DNA of 64,000 nt from Clostridia bacterium (GTDB lineage: Bacteria; Bacillota; Clostridia; Oscillospirales; CAG-272): contig JAFQPI010000050.1 in the NCBI GenBank assembly GCA_017411805.1, positions 17,887 to 81,886 on the forward strand, given 5' to 3'. Under the pieces are notes generated by a model. It ran no database searches. It was not told where the DNA came from and saw only the letters and a program-made list of their open reading frames with translations. Shown one piece after another: positions 9,282-16,507 of this stretch (its first letter is position 1; every line of letters begins with the position of its first letter). The position numbers and the translations under genes are program-made.

Positions 9282-9337
9282 TATGCAATTTTTTCGGTAT
9301 ACTTTTATATTTGTAAGCAAAAAATTTTGTAATACTC

Positions 9338-9366
9338 TTGACATCGGCTAATAGTTTGTGTATAAT
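9338..9366 (+). promoter_or_regulatory. Sigma-A promoter of the solute-binding protein gene
   Basis: Consensus TTGACA (9338-9343), 17-base spacer, TATAAT (9361-9366). Transcription would start near 9373, about 60 bases before the start codon. Confidence 0.85.
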
Positions 9367-9434
9367 TATATTGACAAAACATAATGTCAAATTTAACAAT
9401 CAATGAATAACATTTTTCGAAAGGCGGATATCAA

Positions 9435-10934
9435 ATGAAAAAGATCAGAATACTTTCACTTATTATGGCATGTCTTATTCTTATGACCTCGGCGATCCTT
9501 GTATCCTGCTCGGATACCGATTCGGGCGCCGCACAGACTACTGCTACCCCTACACTGTCAACAACCGATCCCGGCGGGGAAGAAAGTGAGGAGGATACGA
9601 CTCCCGTTTTCCCCGAAGCAAACTATTCAGGCACGACCTTTACGGTAATCTCGCGCAGCCCTACCGCTGCCTCGTATCCTGCTTTTTATATCGGGACCGA
9701 AGAGCCTACCGACGTTATGTCTTCTGCGGTTTATACCAGAAACATCAACACGGAAGAGAAGTACGGCATCGTTATAGAACAAATAGTATCTGATAAAATA
9801 TCCACAAGCGTACAAACCGGCGTTGATGCGGGTATGCTTGATTTTGACGTTATCCTTAATCAGCGTTCGAGCCTCGCCTCGCTTGCAATGAAAGGCTACC
9901 TCTATGATTTTAATGATCTTCAGATCGATTATTCAAATCCTTGGTGGGATTCAAACTGCGCACGTGACTATGAGATAGGCGGCAAGCTTTTTATCATGGC
10001 AAACGATACAAGCGTAAGTAATCTTGCCGGCGCGCGCTTCTTCTTTTTCAACAAGAATCTGATCAAGGATTTTCAGCTTACCAATCCGCATACTTACATA
10101 GAGAAAAACGACTGGACACTTGAAAATTTCCTCAATCTTGTTAATTCGGTATATAAGGATAACGGTGACGGTGTGCGAACCGGCGATGACGTTTACGGTC
10201 TTCTGATGGAGACCGGAGCATCCAACGGAAACGCGATTCATATGCTTATCGGTTGCGGCGTTAAGTTTTCGTCTGTCAATAAGTCGGATGAGCTTTCCGT
10301 GGAACTTGATATAGATAAAATCGATAAGATATTTAACGATCTTTCCGCTGTGTTCAACGGGGACTCCTGCATAACGTACACGGATGCCTCAAACGGCGAA
10401 AACGTTGACGATTTCGGAAATAAATTCAATTTCTGCAGAAACCTTTTTGCTCAGGATCACTTCCTCTTTGTTCAGGCAAATATGGGTGTATCAAATCAGA
10501 TGAGCGATATGGCGGGTGACGGATACGGCATTGCCCCGAATCCGAAATACAACGCAGAACAGGAATCCTACTATCACAAAATGGATAAGCTTTCGAACAT
10601 CTGGGGAATTCCGAATTCCGAAAGTCTTGATTACGATATGATCTCCAACGTAATGGATTATTGGGCATATCAATCAAGCCGCACCGTAATGCCTGCGTAT
10701 TACGATATTACCATCAAGACCAGACGCGTCAACGATCCCTACGATACCGTTATGCTTGATCTCGTCAAGTCTACGATCTGCTATGATATTTCCGAGGTCT
10801 TCGGCATCGACGTAACCGATGCGCTTTGGACCGGTTTTTCGAACGGTTCGCTTGCATCCACATGGTCGACTCAGAGCCGCGCTATCGAAAAGCAGATATC
10901 CAACTTTAATATCGATATAGGAAAACTCGGATAA
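9435..10934 (+). CDS. Extracellular solute-binding lipoprotein (orphan)
   Basis: A 499-residue lipoprotein with a lysine-containing signal peptide and lipobox LVSC; the lipidated residue is Cys25. A Ser/Thr/Glu-rich linker (about 28-58) is followed by a family-1 type periplasmic-binding fold with many aromatic residues, as in carbohydrate-binding proteins (for example NPWWDSN and IWGIPNSESLDYDM). The expected role is capture of a sugar or oligosaccharide for an ABC importer. No permease or ATPase genes are adjacent: the gene stands alone between its own promoter and a terminator. The substrate cannot be inferred from sequence. Confidence 0.8.
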   Translation: MKKIRILSLIMACLILMTSAILVSCSDTDSGAAQTTATPTLSTTDPGGEESEEDTTPVFPEANYSGTTFTVISRSPTAASYPAFYIGTEEPTDVMSSAVYTRNINTEEKYGIVIEQIVSDKISTSVQTGVDAGMLDFDVILNQRSSLASLAMKGYLYDFNDLQIDYSNPWWDSNCARDYEIGGKLFIMANDTSVSNLAGARFFFFNKNLIKDFQLTNPHTYIEKNDWTLENFLNLVNSVYKDNGDGVRTGDDVYGLLMETGASNGNAIHMLIGCGVKFSSVNKSDELSVELDIDKIDKIFNDLSAVFNGDSCITYTDASNGENVDDFGNKFNFCRNLFAQDHFLFVQANMGVSNQMSDMAGDGYGIAPNPKYNAEQESYYHKMDKLSNIWGIPNSESLDYDMISNVMDYWAYQSSRTVMPAYYDITIKTRRVNDPYDTVMLDLVKSTICYDISEVFGIDVTDALWTGFSNGSLASTWSTQSRAIEKQISNFNIDIGKLG

Positions 10935-11031
10935 ATAACAGCGCGGAGTTACGGATGTTTTTTCACCTCATTTGAAAAGTGTGAAAAGAGATCGAAAATA
11001 ATTCTGCCCGACGTTAATTCAATAATCAAAC

Positions 11032-11079
11032 AAAAAATCGAGATGTAATGAAGACCGCTTCAAAACATCTCGATTTTTA
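11032..11079. terminator. Bidirectional intrinsic terminator
   Basis: A perfect 14-bp stem, 11033-11046 with 11065-11078, starts AAAAATCGAG and ends in a T-run. Its A/T flanks work in both directions, so it can end the solute-binding gene (plus) and the leftward isomerase-like gene that stops at 11166. The rest of the 231-base gap shows only a weak TTTTCAC/GTGAAAA hairpin at about 10960-10990. Confidence 0.85.
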
Positions 11080-11165
11080 TTTAGTTCAGTGATGAGTCGG
11101 AACAAAGTAAATTGTTATTATCGGAATATTCCGATCGAGCGAGAAAAGCCGTCTCAAATCTGCTC

Positions 11166-12023
11166 TCAGCGGATCTTTCCGTCTCTTACGTCTCTCATGT
11201 TCTGCGCAAGCTCATCGGCTGTGATAGGATCCTCCGGAGCGCGATTCTTTGCGTTTGAGGGAACCTCGTACATGAGGGGGCCTTCGTAACCGCGTGCGAT
11301 GAGAGTATCAACGATGTCGTTCCACTTATTTATACCCGTGCCGGGGAGGGTATGTCTTTCATCAAGAACGCCGTCCTCGTCACGATAATAGTCGGAAAAA
11401 TGGACCGAAAGTATCTCGATACCTGCGTCGGCTACGTTGTTGATGTAATCGCAGTTGTCCTCGATTAGGTTGTGGTTGGTGTCGAATATCATACCCGCTC
11501 CCGTGTCCTTTACAAGAGAGATCATCTCGTCAGAAGTTCTGGTAAGGCATGTGCGGGGCAGATTCTCTACCGCAAGCTTTACTCCGTGCTCCTCGGCACA
11601 TTCCGCAAGTTCGATGATGGCTTCTCGGGCAAGTCTCATTCTTTCGGGACGCATATCGTCGGCGATCGGCTCAGAGGATGGATGGAGGACCATTACCTTT
11701 GCGCCCGCACGCGCTGCGGCTGCGATAAGAGTCTTGTGAGTTACGATAGTAATGGCGCGGAGCTCCTTGTCGGTATACGAAATATCGAGTTTGTTTCGCG
11801 AGAAGGGAAGATGGAAGGACCAGGGCTCGAGTCCGCTCTTTCTGACAGTTTCGAGGATCTTTTCGGCGTTCTTCGGAAAATCGCATTTTCTCATGTGGAA
11901 AACGTAATTGCCGGTATATTCAAGATAATCAATTCCTGCTTTTGCGAGCGGCGTAAGCGCGCTTTCCTCGAGTGAGCCGGTAAAACAAGAGGAAGTGCCG
12001 ATTTTCATTTCTTCGCGTTTCAT
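11166..12023 (-). CDS. Sugar phosphate isomerase/epimerase-like TIM-barrel protein
   Basis: A 285-residue protein of the AP-endonuclease-2/xylose-isomerase-like family. Metal-binding style residues appear in VMVLHPSSEP, LAVENLPRT, MIFDTNHN and ILSVHFSDY, in the order expected for the barrel strands. Members isomerise or epimerise sugars and inositols; the substrate here is unknown. The ATG at 12023 has AAAGGAG 7 bases upstream. It follows the HAD gene by 29 bases and is probably co-transcribed with it, suggesting a joint role in sugar-phosphate handling. Confidence 0.8.
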   Translation of the reverse strand: MKREEMKIGTSSCFTGSLEESALTPLAKAGIDYLEYTGNYVFHMRKCDFPKNAEKILETVRKSGLEPWSFHLPFSRNKLDISYTDKELRAITIVTHKTLIAAAARAGAKVMVLHPSSEPIADDMRPERMRLAREAIIELAECAEEHGVKLAVENLPRTCLTRTSDEMISLVKDTGAGMIFDTNHNLIEDNCDYINNVADAGIEILSVHFSDYYRDEDGVLDERHTLPGTGINKWNDIVDTLIARGYEGPLMYEVPSNAKNRAPEDPITADELAQNMRDVRDGKIR

Positions 12024-12052
12024 TTTTTTCTCCTTTATTCGAGTGCAACGCT

Positions 12053-12664
12053 TTATTGCATTGCAAGTATTTCGGTCAAATAGCTTCGCAGACGCGCCGC
12101 GTCGCCGTCAAAAATATATCCCTTAATGCCGAGACGCTCGGCACTTTCAACGTTGTCGCGCCTATCGTCGATAAATATCGCTTCTTCCGACGGGATTCCG
12201 CACTCGGCGCAGAGAAGCTCGTAAAAATCGGCGTTCGGCTTTGTTTTACCGCAAACGGCGGAGAATAAGCATTTGTCGAACTCAGCGAGGCATTTGATTT
12301 CCGAGCTGTGGGAGGCAAAATAGCGGCTGATATTTGATAGAAGGAAAACTCTTACTCCGAATTTTTCTTTCATATCGTGTACAAGACTGCTCATCCCTTC
12401 GATCTCGGGAATATTATATATCCAATTGTAATAGATGTCCCGAGCTGATGCGTGGAGCCTCTCGGGAAGCCTCTCGCAAGCAAGGCGCAATACCTCTTCG
12501 TCTTCAATAGTTCCGGCATCGAGACGGTCCCAGTATAGTCTGTCGAAGACGACCTTTTGCAGAAGCTTGGAATCCTCGGGATCACTCACAAAGCGTTCGA
12601 CCATATATTTGCGCTCGAAACGGACCATCACCTGCCCGAAATCGAAAATGAGATTTTTGATCAT
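12053..12664 (-). CDS. HAD-superfamily hydrolase (subfamily IA, YihX-like)
   Basis: A 203-residue phosphatase-like protein. Motif I is FDFGQV (nucleophile Asp8), motif II LLSN, motif III the Lys of GKTKP, and motif IV FIDDRRDN. The usual second Asp of motif I is replaced by Gly, as is normal for the YihX-like (DxGNV) branch. The substrate is probably a small sugar or nucleotide phosphate, but this is not determinable here. It is the first gene of a two-gene leftward unit behind a consensus promoter. Confidence 0.82.
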   Translation of the reverse strand: MIKNLIFDFGQVMVRFERKYMVERFVSDPEDSKLLQKVVFDRLYWDRLDAGTIEDEEVLRLACERLPERLHASARDIYYNWIYNIPEIEGMSSLVHDMKEKFGVRVFLLSNISRYFASHSSEIKCLAEFDKCLFSAVCGKTKPNADFYELLCAECGIPSEEAIFIDDRRDNVESAERLGIKGYIFDGDAARLRSYLTEILAMQ

Positions 12665-12695
12665 ATTTACCTCGCCTAAAATGCTTTATGAAAGA

Positions 12696-12724
12696 ATTAT
12701 ACTATTTTTGAATACCCGTGTCAA
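12696..12724 (-). promoter_or_regulatory. Sigma-A promoter of the HAD-isomerase unit
   Basis: On the minus strand TTGACA (12719-12724), a 17-base spacer and TATAAT (12696-12701). It is divergent from the infC promoter, with about 70 bases between the two -35 boxes. Confidence 0.85.
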
Positions 12725-12794
12725 GCGATTTTGCAAAAAAATGAAGAAAAGATGCAATTGAGAAGAAAAACACAAAATATTTTTCAAAAACCTA

Positions 12795-12823
12795 TTGACA
12801 AACGCATTAGGATGTGGTATAAT
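12795..12823 (+). promoter_or_regulatory. Sigma-A promoter of infC-rpmI-rplT
   Basis: Perfect TTGACA (12795-12800), 17-base spacer, TATAAT (12818-12823). The start codon is about 150 bases downstream, leaving a long leader. Confidence 0.9.
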
Positions 12824-12829
12824 TTATCG

Positions 12830-12960
12830 GCAATAAAGAAGAACTCTCCGTTCTCACCCTGCCGCAAGGGCGCGCAGGTGTTAATAATTTCAAACTGCTT
12901 TTTATGGGGGCAGTATGATTTTGTGCGGCACGGAGTGAGTCTTCGTGTCATTTTTCATTT
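12830..12960 (+). promoter_or_regulatory. Structured leader of the infC operon with attenuator-like hairpin
   Basis: The leader contains three hairpins: CCTGC/GCAGG near 12859-12879, ACTGC/GCAGT near 12895-12915, and a 9-bp stem 12927-12935 with 12941-12949 (two G-T pairs). The last is followed by ATTTTTCATTTT, so it looks like an intrinsic terminator just before the infC ribosome site. In Firmicutes this operon is controlled by ribosomal protein L20 binding its leader. That mechanism is inferred here; the sequence only shows the terminator-like stem. Confidence 0.6.
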
Positions 12961-12976
12961 TCGGAGGTGAGCTGTT

Positions 12977-13492
12977 ATAGCTGCAAAAGAATTGCTCGTA
13001 AACGAGTCCATTAAGGCTAAAGAAGTACGAGTTATCGGACCCGACGGTGAACAGATCGGCATTATGTCTTCTGACAATGCTCTTCGCACCGCGTATGATA
13101 AGGGTCTTGACCTGATCCTCATTTCCCCCAACGCACAGCCCCCTGTATGTCGAATCACTGACTACGGACGCTATCGCTATGAGCAGGAAAAGAGAGAGAA
13201 GGAGGCAAAGAAAAAGCAGAATATTATCGAAGTCAAGGAGGTACAGCTTTCCTGCCGTATCGACACACATGATTTCGAAACCAAGGTCAAGCACGCGCTG
13301 CGTTTCCTCGGCGAGGGCAATAAGGTTAAGGTCGTATTGCGCTTCCGCGGACGTGAGATGAGCCATCAGGATATCGGCAAGGAGATCCTTGAGCGCTTCC
13401 GCGAGGCTGTCAAGGAGTCGGGAACCGTCGATAAGACGCCGAATCTCGAGGGCAGACTCATGACCATGATAGTTAACCCCATAAAGAAATAA
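12977..13492 (+). CDS. infC: Translation initiation factor IF-3 (AUA start codon)
   Basis: A 171-residue IF-3: N-terminal domain (LLVNESIKAKEVRVIG), basic helix linker (about residues 70-90) and C-terminal domain (about 95-171). The strong GGAGG at 12963-12967 sits 9 bases before ATA at 12977-12979, which begins the frame ATA-GCT-GCA-AAA-GAA; the first ordinary start, TTG at 12992, is 24 bases away and too far. IF-3 rejects non-AUG starts, and infC genes in E. coli and B. subtilis use AUU for self-regulation, so AUA fits the same logic. Downstream come rpmI and rplT. Confidence 0.88.
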   Translation: MAAKELLVNESIKAKEVRVIGPDGEQIGIMSSDNALRTAYDKGLDLILISPNAQPPVCRITDYGRYRYEQEKREKEAKKKQNIIEVKEVQLSCRIDTHDFETKVKHALRFLGEGNKVKVVLRFRGREMSHQDIGKEILERFREAVKESGTVDKTPNLEGRLMTMIVNPIKK

Positions 13493-13499
13493 GTCACAA

Positions 13500-13529
13500 A
13501 GCCGCTTGCGGCTCGCTCGGCTTAGCCGA
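13500..13529 (+). repeat. Two tandem short palindromes between infC and rpmI
   Basis: AGCCGCTTGCGGCT (13500-13513) and TCGGCTTAGCCGA (13517-13529) are perfect 6-bp hairpins, 3 bases apart, starting 7 bases after the infC stop. No T-run follows. They may be mRNA stability or processing structures. Confidence 0.5.
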
Positions 13530-13563
13530 ATACAAGAAATTTATTTAAACAGGAGATACAAAA

Positions 13564-13758
13564 ATGGGAAAAGTTAAGACACACAAGGCCTCTGCAAAGC
13601 GTTTCTCGGTAACCGGAAACGGTAAGGTCAAGATGAACCACTCGCATCATCGTCATAAGCTCGGTCTGAAGGACCAGAAGAGAAAGAGACATCTTCGTAC
13701 CGGCGAGTATGTAAACGGCAAGATGGCTGCGAACATCCGCGCACTTATCCAGAAGTAA
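13564..13758 (+). CDS. rpmI: 50S ribosomal protein L35
   Basis: A 64-residue, very basic protein with the L35 pattern KVKTHKASAKRF and HRHKLGLKDQKRKR. It is part of the large subunit. It lies between infC and rplT in the universal order; an AGGAG site precedes the ATG. Confidence 0.97.
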   Translation: MGKVKTHKASAKRFSVTGNGKVKMNHSHHRHKLGLKDQKRKRHLRTGEYVNGKMAANIRALIQK

Positions 13759-13793
13759 TCGGACAACGCGAAAGAATTTAGGAGGAAAGAATT

Positions 13794-14147
13794 ATGGCAA
13801 GAATTAAGGGCGCGATGATGACGCGCAAGAGAAGAAATAAAGTCCTCAAGGCCGCTAAGGGTTACTGGGGCGCAAAGAGCAAGCACTTTAAGATGGCTAA
13901 GCAGGCCGTAATGAAGAGCGGTAATTACGCTTTCATTGGCCGTAAGCTTAAGAAGAGAGATTTTCGTCGCCTTTGGATCACCCGTATCTCGGCTGAGGCT
14001 AAGGTTAACGGTATGAACTACTCCACCTTTATGCACGGACTCAAGAAGGCCGGCATCGAGCTCAACCGCAAGATGCTCGCTGAGCTTGCAGTAAGCGACA
14101 AGGCAGGTTTCGCTGCTCTCGTTGAGAAGGCACGCGCTGCGCTCTAA
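13794..14147 (+). CDS. rplT: 50S ribosomal protein L20
   Basis: A 117-residue L20 with the full pattern [39 protein letters not shown] and [10 protein letters not shown]. It binds 23S rRNA early in assembly and, in Firmicutes, represses its own operon through the infC leader. Ribosome site AGGAGG lies 8 bases upstream. Confidence 0.98.
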   Translation: MARIKGAMMTRKRRNKVLKAAKGYWGAKSKHFKMAKQAVMKSGNYAFIGRKLKKRDFRRLWITRISAEAKVNGMNYSTFMHGLKKAGIELNRKMLAELAVSDKAGFAALVEKARAAL

Positions 14148-14160
14148 GCACTGAATTAAT

Positions 14161-14197
14161 AGGGGCTGTATGCAAATTTAGCTTTGCGACAGCCCCT
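14161..14197 (+). terminator. Long hairpin after rplT, probable terminator
   Basis: AGGGGCTGT (14161-14169) pairs with ACAGCCCCT (14189-14197), with an inner GCAAA/TTTGC stem. The trailing T-run is short (GTTTCGG), so termination may be partial. A TATAAT at 14204-14209 just after it could start the trmH transcript. Confidence 0.65.
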
Positions 14198-14257
14198 GTT
14201 TCGGTATAATTACTACAAAAAATTCGATATTTTTCGACAGAAACGGAGGAATGATCC

Positions 14258-15085
14258 ATGCCTCTCAATAGGGAAATCATCATATCGAGACAAAATCCGA
14301 CAGTTCGCCGCCTTGCCGCCCTGCTTGATAAAAAGGAGCGCAAGAAGAGCGGCGTTTTCAGAATCGACGGCTTTAAGCTTTTTCTTGAAGCCGTAGCATG
14401 CGAAGCTTCGATAGAGCTCGTTGCTATATGCTCGGAAAAAGCTGAACGCTTTTTGCCCGACGCGGAAAAGGCTTGTGGGAATATTGTTTTGCTGTCTCCC
14501 GAAGTCTTTTCCAAAATTACCGATGAAAAGTCGCCCGACGGTATAATTGCCGTGGTGAAAAATCTTTCGGAATTGCATAAAGAAATCTCAAAGTCCGAAA
14601 TCCCCGCGCTTGCGGCTTCGGATAAGAGAATTATGGCTTTCGAATCCTTGCGTGATCCCGGAAACCTCGGCACGGTCATTCGTTCCGCTTCGGCATTCGG
14701 TGTAGACACGCTTATCCTTTCCGCCGATTGTGCGGATATATATAATCCCAAAACGCTGCGAGGAGCTATGGGGGCAATCTTTTCTCGCGAAATACTGTTC
14801 TGCGGCGATCTTCCCGAAGCTCTGTCTCGCTTTTCCTGCGAGGGCAGACGAATATTGGCGGCAACTCTTGATAATGAGGCTGTTGTGGTCGGGAACGCAG
14901 CCCTTACCGAAAGAGATATAATTTTGATCGGCAATGAGGGCCACGGGCTCAGCAGAAGTGCCGTAGAAGCTTCAGATCTTTCGGTGATATTGCCCATAAA
15001 CACCGGCCGCGGCGTAGAGTCGCTCAATGCTGCAACTGCTGCTTCGGTGTTTATGTGGGAGCAGAGAAGAATAGCGGGAAAATAA
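14258..15085 (+). CDS. TrmH/SpoU-family RNA 2'-O-methyltransferase
   Basis: A 275-residue SPOUT enzyme. An N-terminal L30e-like RNA-binding domain (about residues 5-100) precedes the knot domain with its three motifs: ESLRDPGNLGTVIRSA, LIGNEGHGLS and LPINTGRGVESLNAATAASV. It uses S-adenosylmethionine to methylate a ribose in rRNA or tRNA; which base cannot be told, though the RlmB-like 23S rRNA group is most likely. An AGGA site precedes the ATG, and dprA follows 30 bases later. Confidence 0.88.
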   Translation: MPLNREIIISRQNPTVRRLAALLDKKERKKSGVFRIDGFKLFLEAVACEASIELVAICSEKAERFLPDAEKACGNIVLLSPEVFSKITDEKSPDGIIAVVKNLSELHKEISKSEIPALAASDKRIMAFESLRDPGNLGTVIRSASAFGVDTLILSADCADIYNPKTLRGAMGAIFSREILFCGDLPEALSRFSCEGRRILAATLDNEAVVVGNAALTERDIILIGNEGHGLSRSAVEASDLSVILPINTGRGVESLNAATAASVFMWEQRRIAGK

Positions 15086-15115
15086 TGAATTTTGATGCTT
15101 GAAGAGGAAAAGGAA

Positions 15116-16414
15116 ATGAGTGATTTTAATAAAGAAAGTATCCTTTACGAAATTTGGCTGACAACCTGTATCAGCGTCGGTTCAAAAGCATATGAAAAGC
15201 TCTTTGAGCATTATTCGACAGCGTATGAAATATACCGCGCGGATCCCGCGGAGCTTGAGAGCATCGGGATTTCCGACAGACTAATTGCCTCGCTTGCCAG
15301 AAAGGATCTGCGCCGCGCGGATCAGGCGGCTGAATTTTGCGTCAAAAAGGACGTAAGACTCGTTATCAGAGGTGAGCGCGATTATCCCGAACGCCTCGAT
15401 TCCATCCCGAATCCACCATATGCGCTTTACGTTAAGGGATCCCTGAGACCTGCCGAAAATGAATATTCCACCGCGATCGTCGGAACTCGAAATATGAGCG
15501 AATACGGCATGAGAATGGCGTATAAAATAGCTTATGAGCTTGCAGCATCGGGTGCGGCGGTAGTCAGCGGAATGGCACTCGGAGTTGACGGCGTTGCGGC
15601 TGTCGGCGCGCTTGAAGCATACGGTGACACTATTGCGGTGCTCGGCTGCGGACTTGATAAGGTATATCCGCCCGCGCACAGAAAGCTTATGGGCATTATA
15701 GCGGAAAGAGGCGCCCTTGTCAGCGAATATGCTCCCGGCACTCCTCCCATGAGCGGAAATTTCCCTCTCAGAAACAGAATAATCAGCGGACTTGCCCGCT
15801 CCACTCTCGTTATTGAGGGCAATATCAACAGCGGCTCGATGCTTACGGCGCGCGAGGCAATCAGACAGGGAAGAGATATTTTTGCTATTCCCGGGAACGT
15901 CGGAGTCAGCAACGCTCTCGGTACCAACGTCCTCATACGCGACGGCGCGCGTGTTGCGCTTTCCGCGCGCGATATTATTGCTGCGAGAAACGATCGCGGT
16001 ATAGACCTCGACCGTCTCGCGGAGGCGGAGCTCAATTCCGATCTCGATATTTCTATCCTTAAGGCATACGGCGTTGCACCCGCGGCGTATATATCCGAGC
16101 CTGAACAGCGCGAGGATATCGGAGGACTCGATCCCGTTCCCGCGAAAACCGAGAAGCCGAAAAGATCTTCAGCGAAAAAGACGGAAAGAAAAGACGGGGC
16201 TGATGTATCGGTCGCGGATTCAACTCTTCCTCCTCTGCCCGAAGGGATAATGCGCGATATTTATGAATCAATGCCGGTCGGAACGCCGGTAAGCGCAGAT
16301 TTCTTTTCAAGATTCGGGCTGTCATCCGGTGAGCTTGTTGGCCATATATCCATGCTTGAGGTTTCGGGATATATTACCTCAATACCCGGCGGAACATATT
16401 TGAGAAAAAATTGA
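15116..16414 (+). CDS. dprA: DNA processing protein DprA/Smf
   Basis: A 432-residue DprA, which loads RecA onto incoming single-stranded DNA. An N-terminal SAM-like helix region (about 1-75) is followed by the Rossmann-like domain (GTRNMSEYGMRMA, VSGMALGVDGVAA, LGCGLDKVYPPAH, NRIISGLARSTLVIEG) and, after a charged linker (about residues 338-375), a C-terminal winged helix. The ATG at 15116 was chosen for its AAGAGG site 8 bases upstream; longer starts (TTG 15092, ATG 15095) have none. Its place just before topA is typical of Firmicutes. Confidence 0.92.
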   Translation: MSDFNKESILYEIWLTTCISVGSKAYEKLFEHYSTAYEIYRADPAELESIGISDRLIASLARKDLRRADQAAEFCVKKDVRLVIRGERDYPERLDSIPNPPYALYVKGSLRPAENEYSTAIVGTRNMSEYGMRMAYKIAYELAASGAAVVSGMALGVDGVAAVGALEAYGDTIAVLGCGLDKVYPPAHRKLMGIIAERGALVSEYAPGTPPMSGNFPLRNRIISGLARSTLVIEGNINSGSMLTAREAIRQGRDIFAIPGNVGVSNALGTNVLIRDGARVALSARDIIAARNDRGIDLDRLAEAELNSDLDISILKAYGVAPAAYISEPEQREDIGGLDPVPAKTEKPKRSSAKKTERKDGADVSVADSTLPPLPEGIMRDIYESMPVGTPVSADFFSRFGLSSGELVGHISMLEVSGYITSIPGGTYLRKN

Positions 16415-16423
16415 AATTACCCC

Positions 16424-16452
16424 TTGACAAGCGCGAAAAAACATTATACAAT
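16424..16452 (+). promoter_or_regulatory. Sigma-A promoter of topA
   Basis: TTGACA (16424-16429), 17-base spacer, TACAAT (16447-16452), about 55 bases before the topA start. Confidence 0.8.
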
Positions 16453-16507
16453 ATAAAATAGACGTTTTTCGTCCTAGTATCCATTTTGAAAGGAAACCCT
16501 CAGTCGT

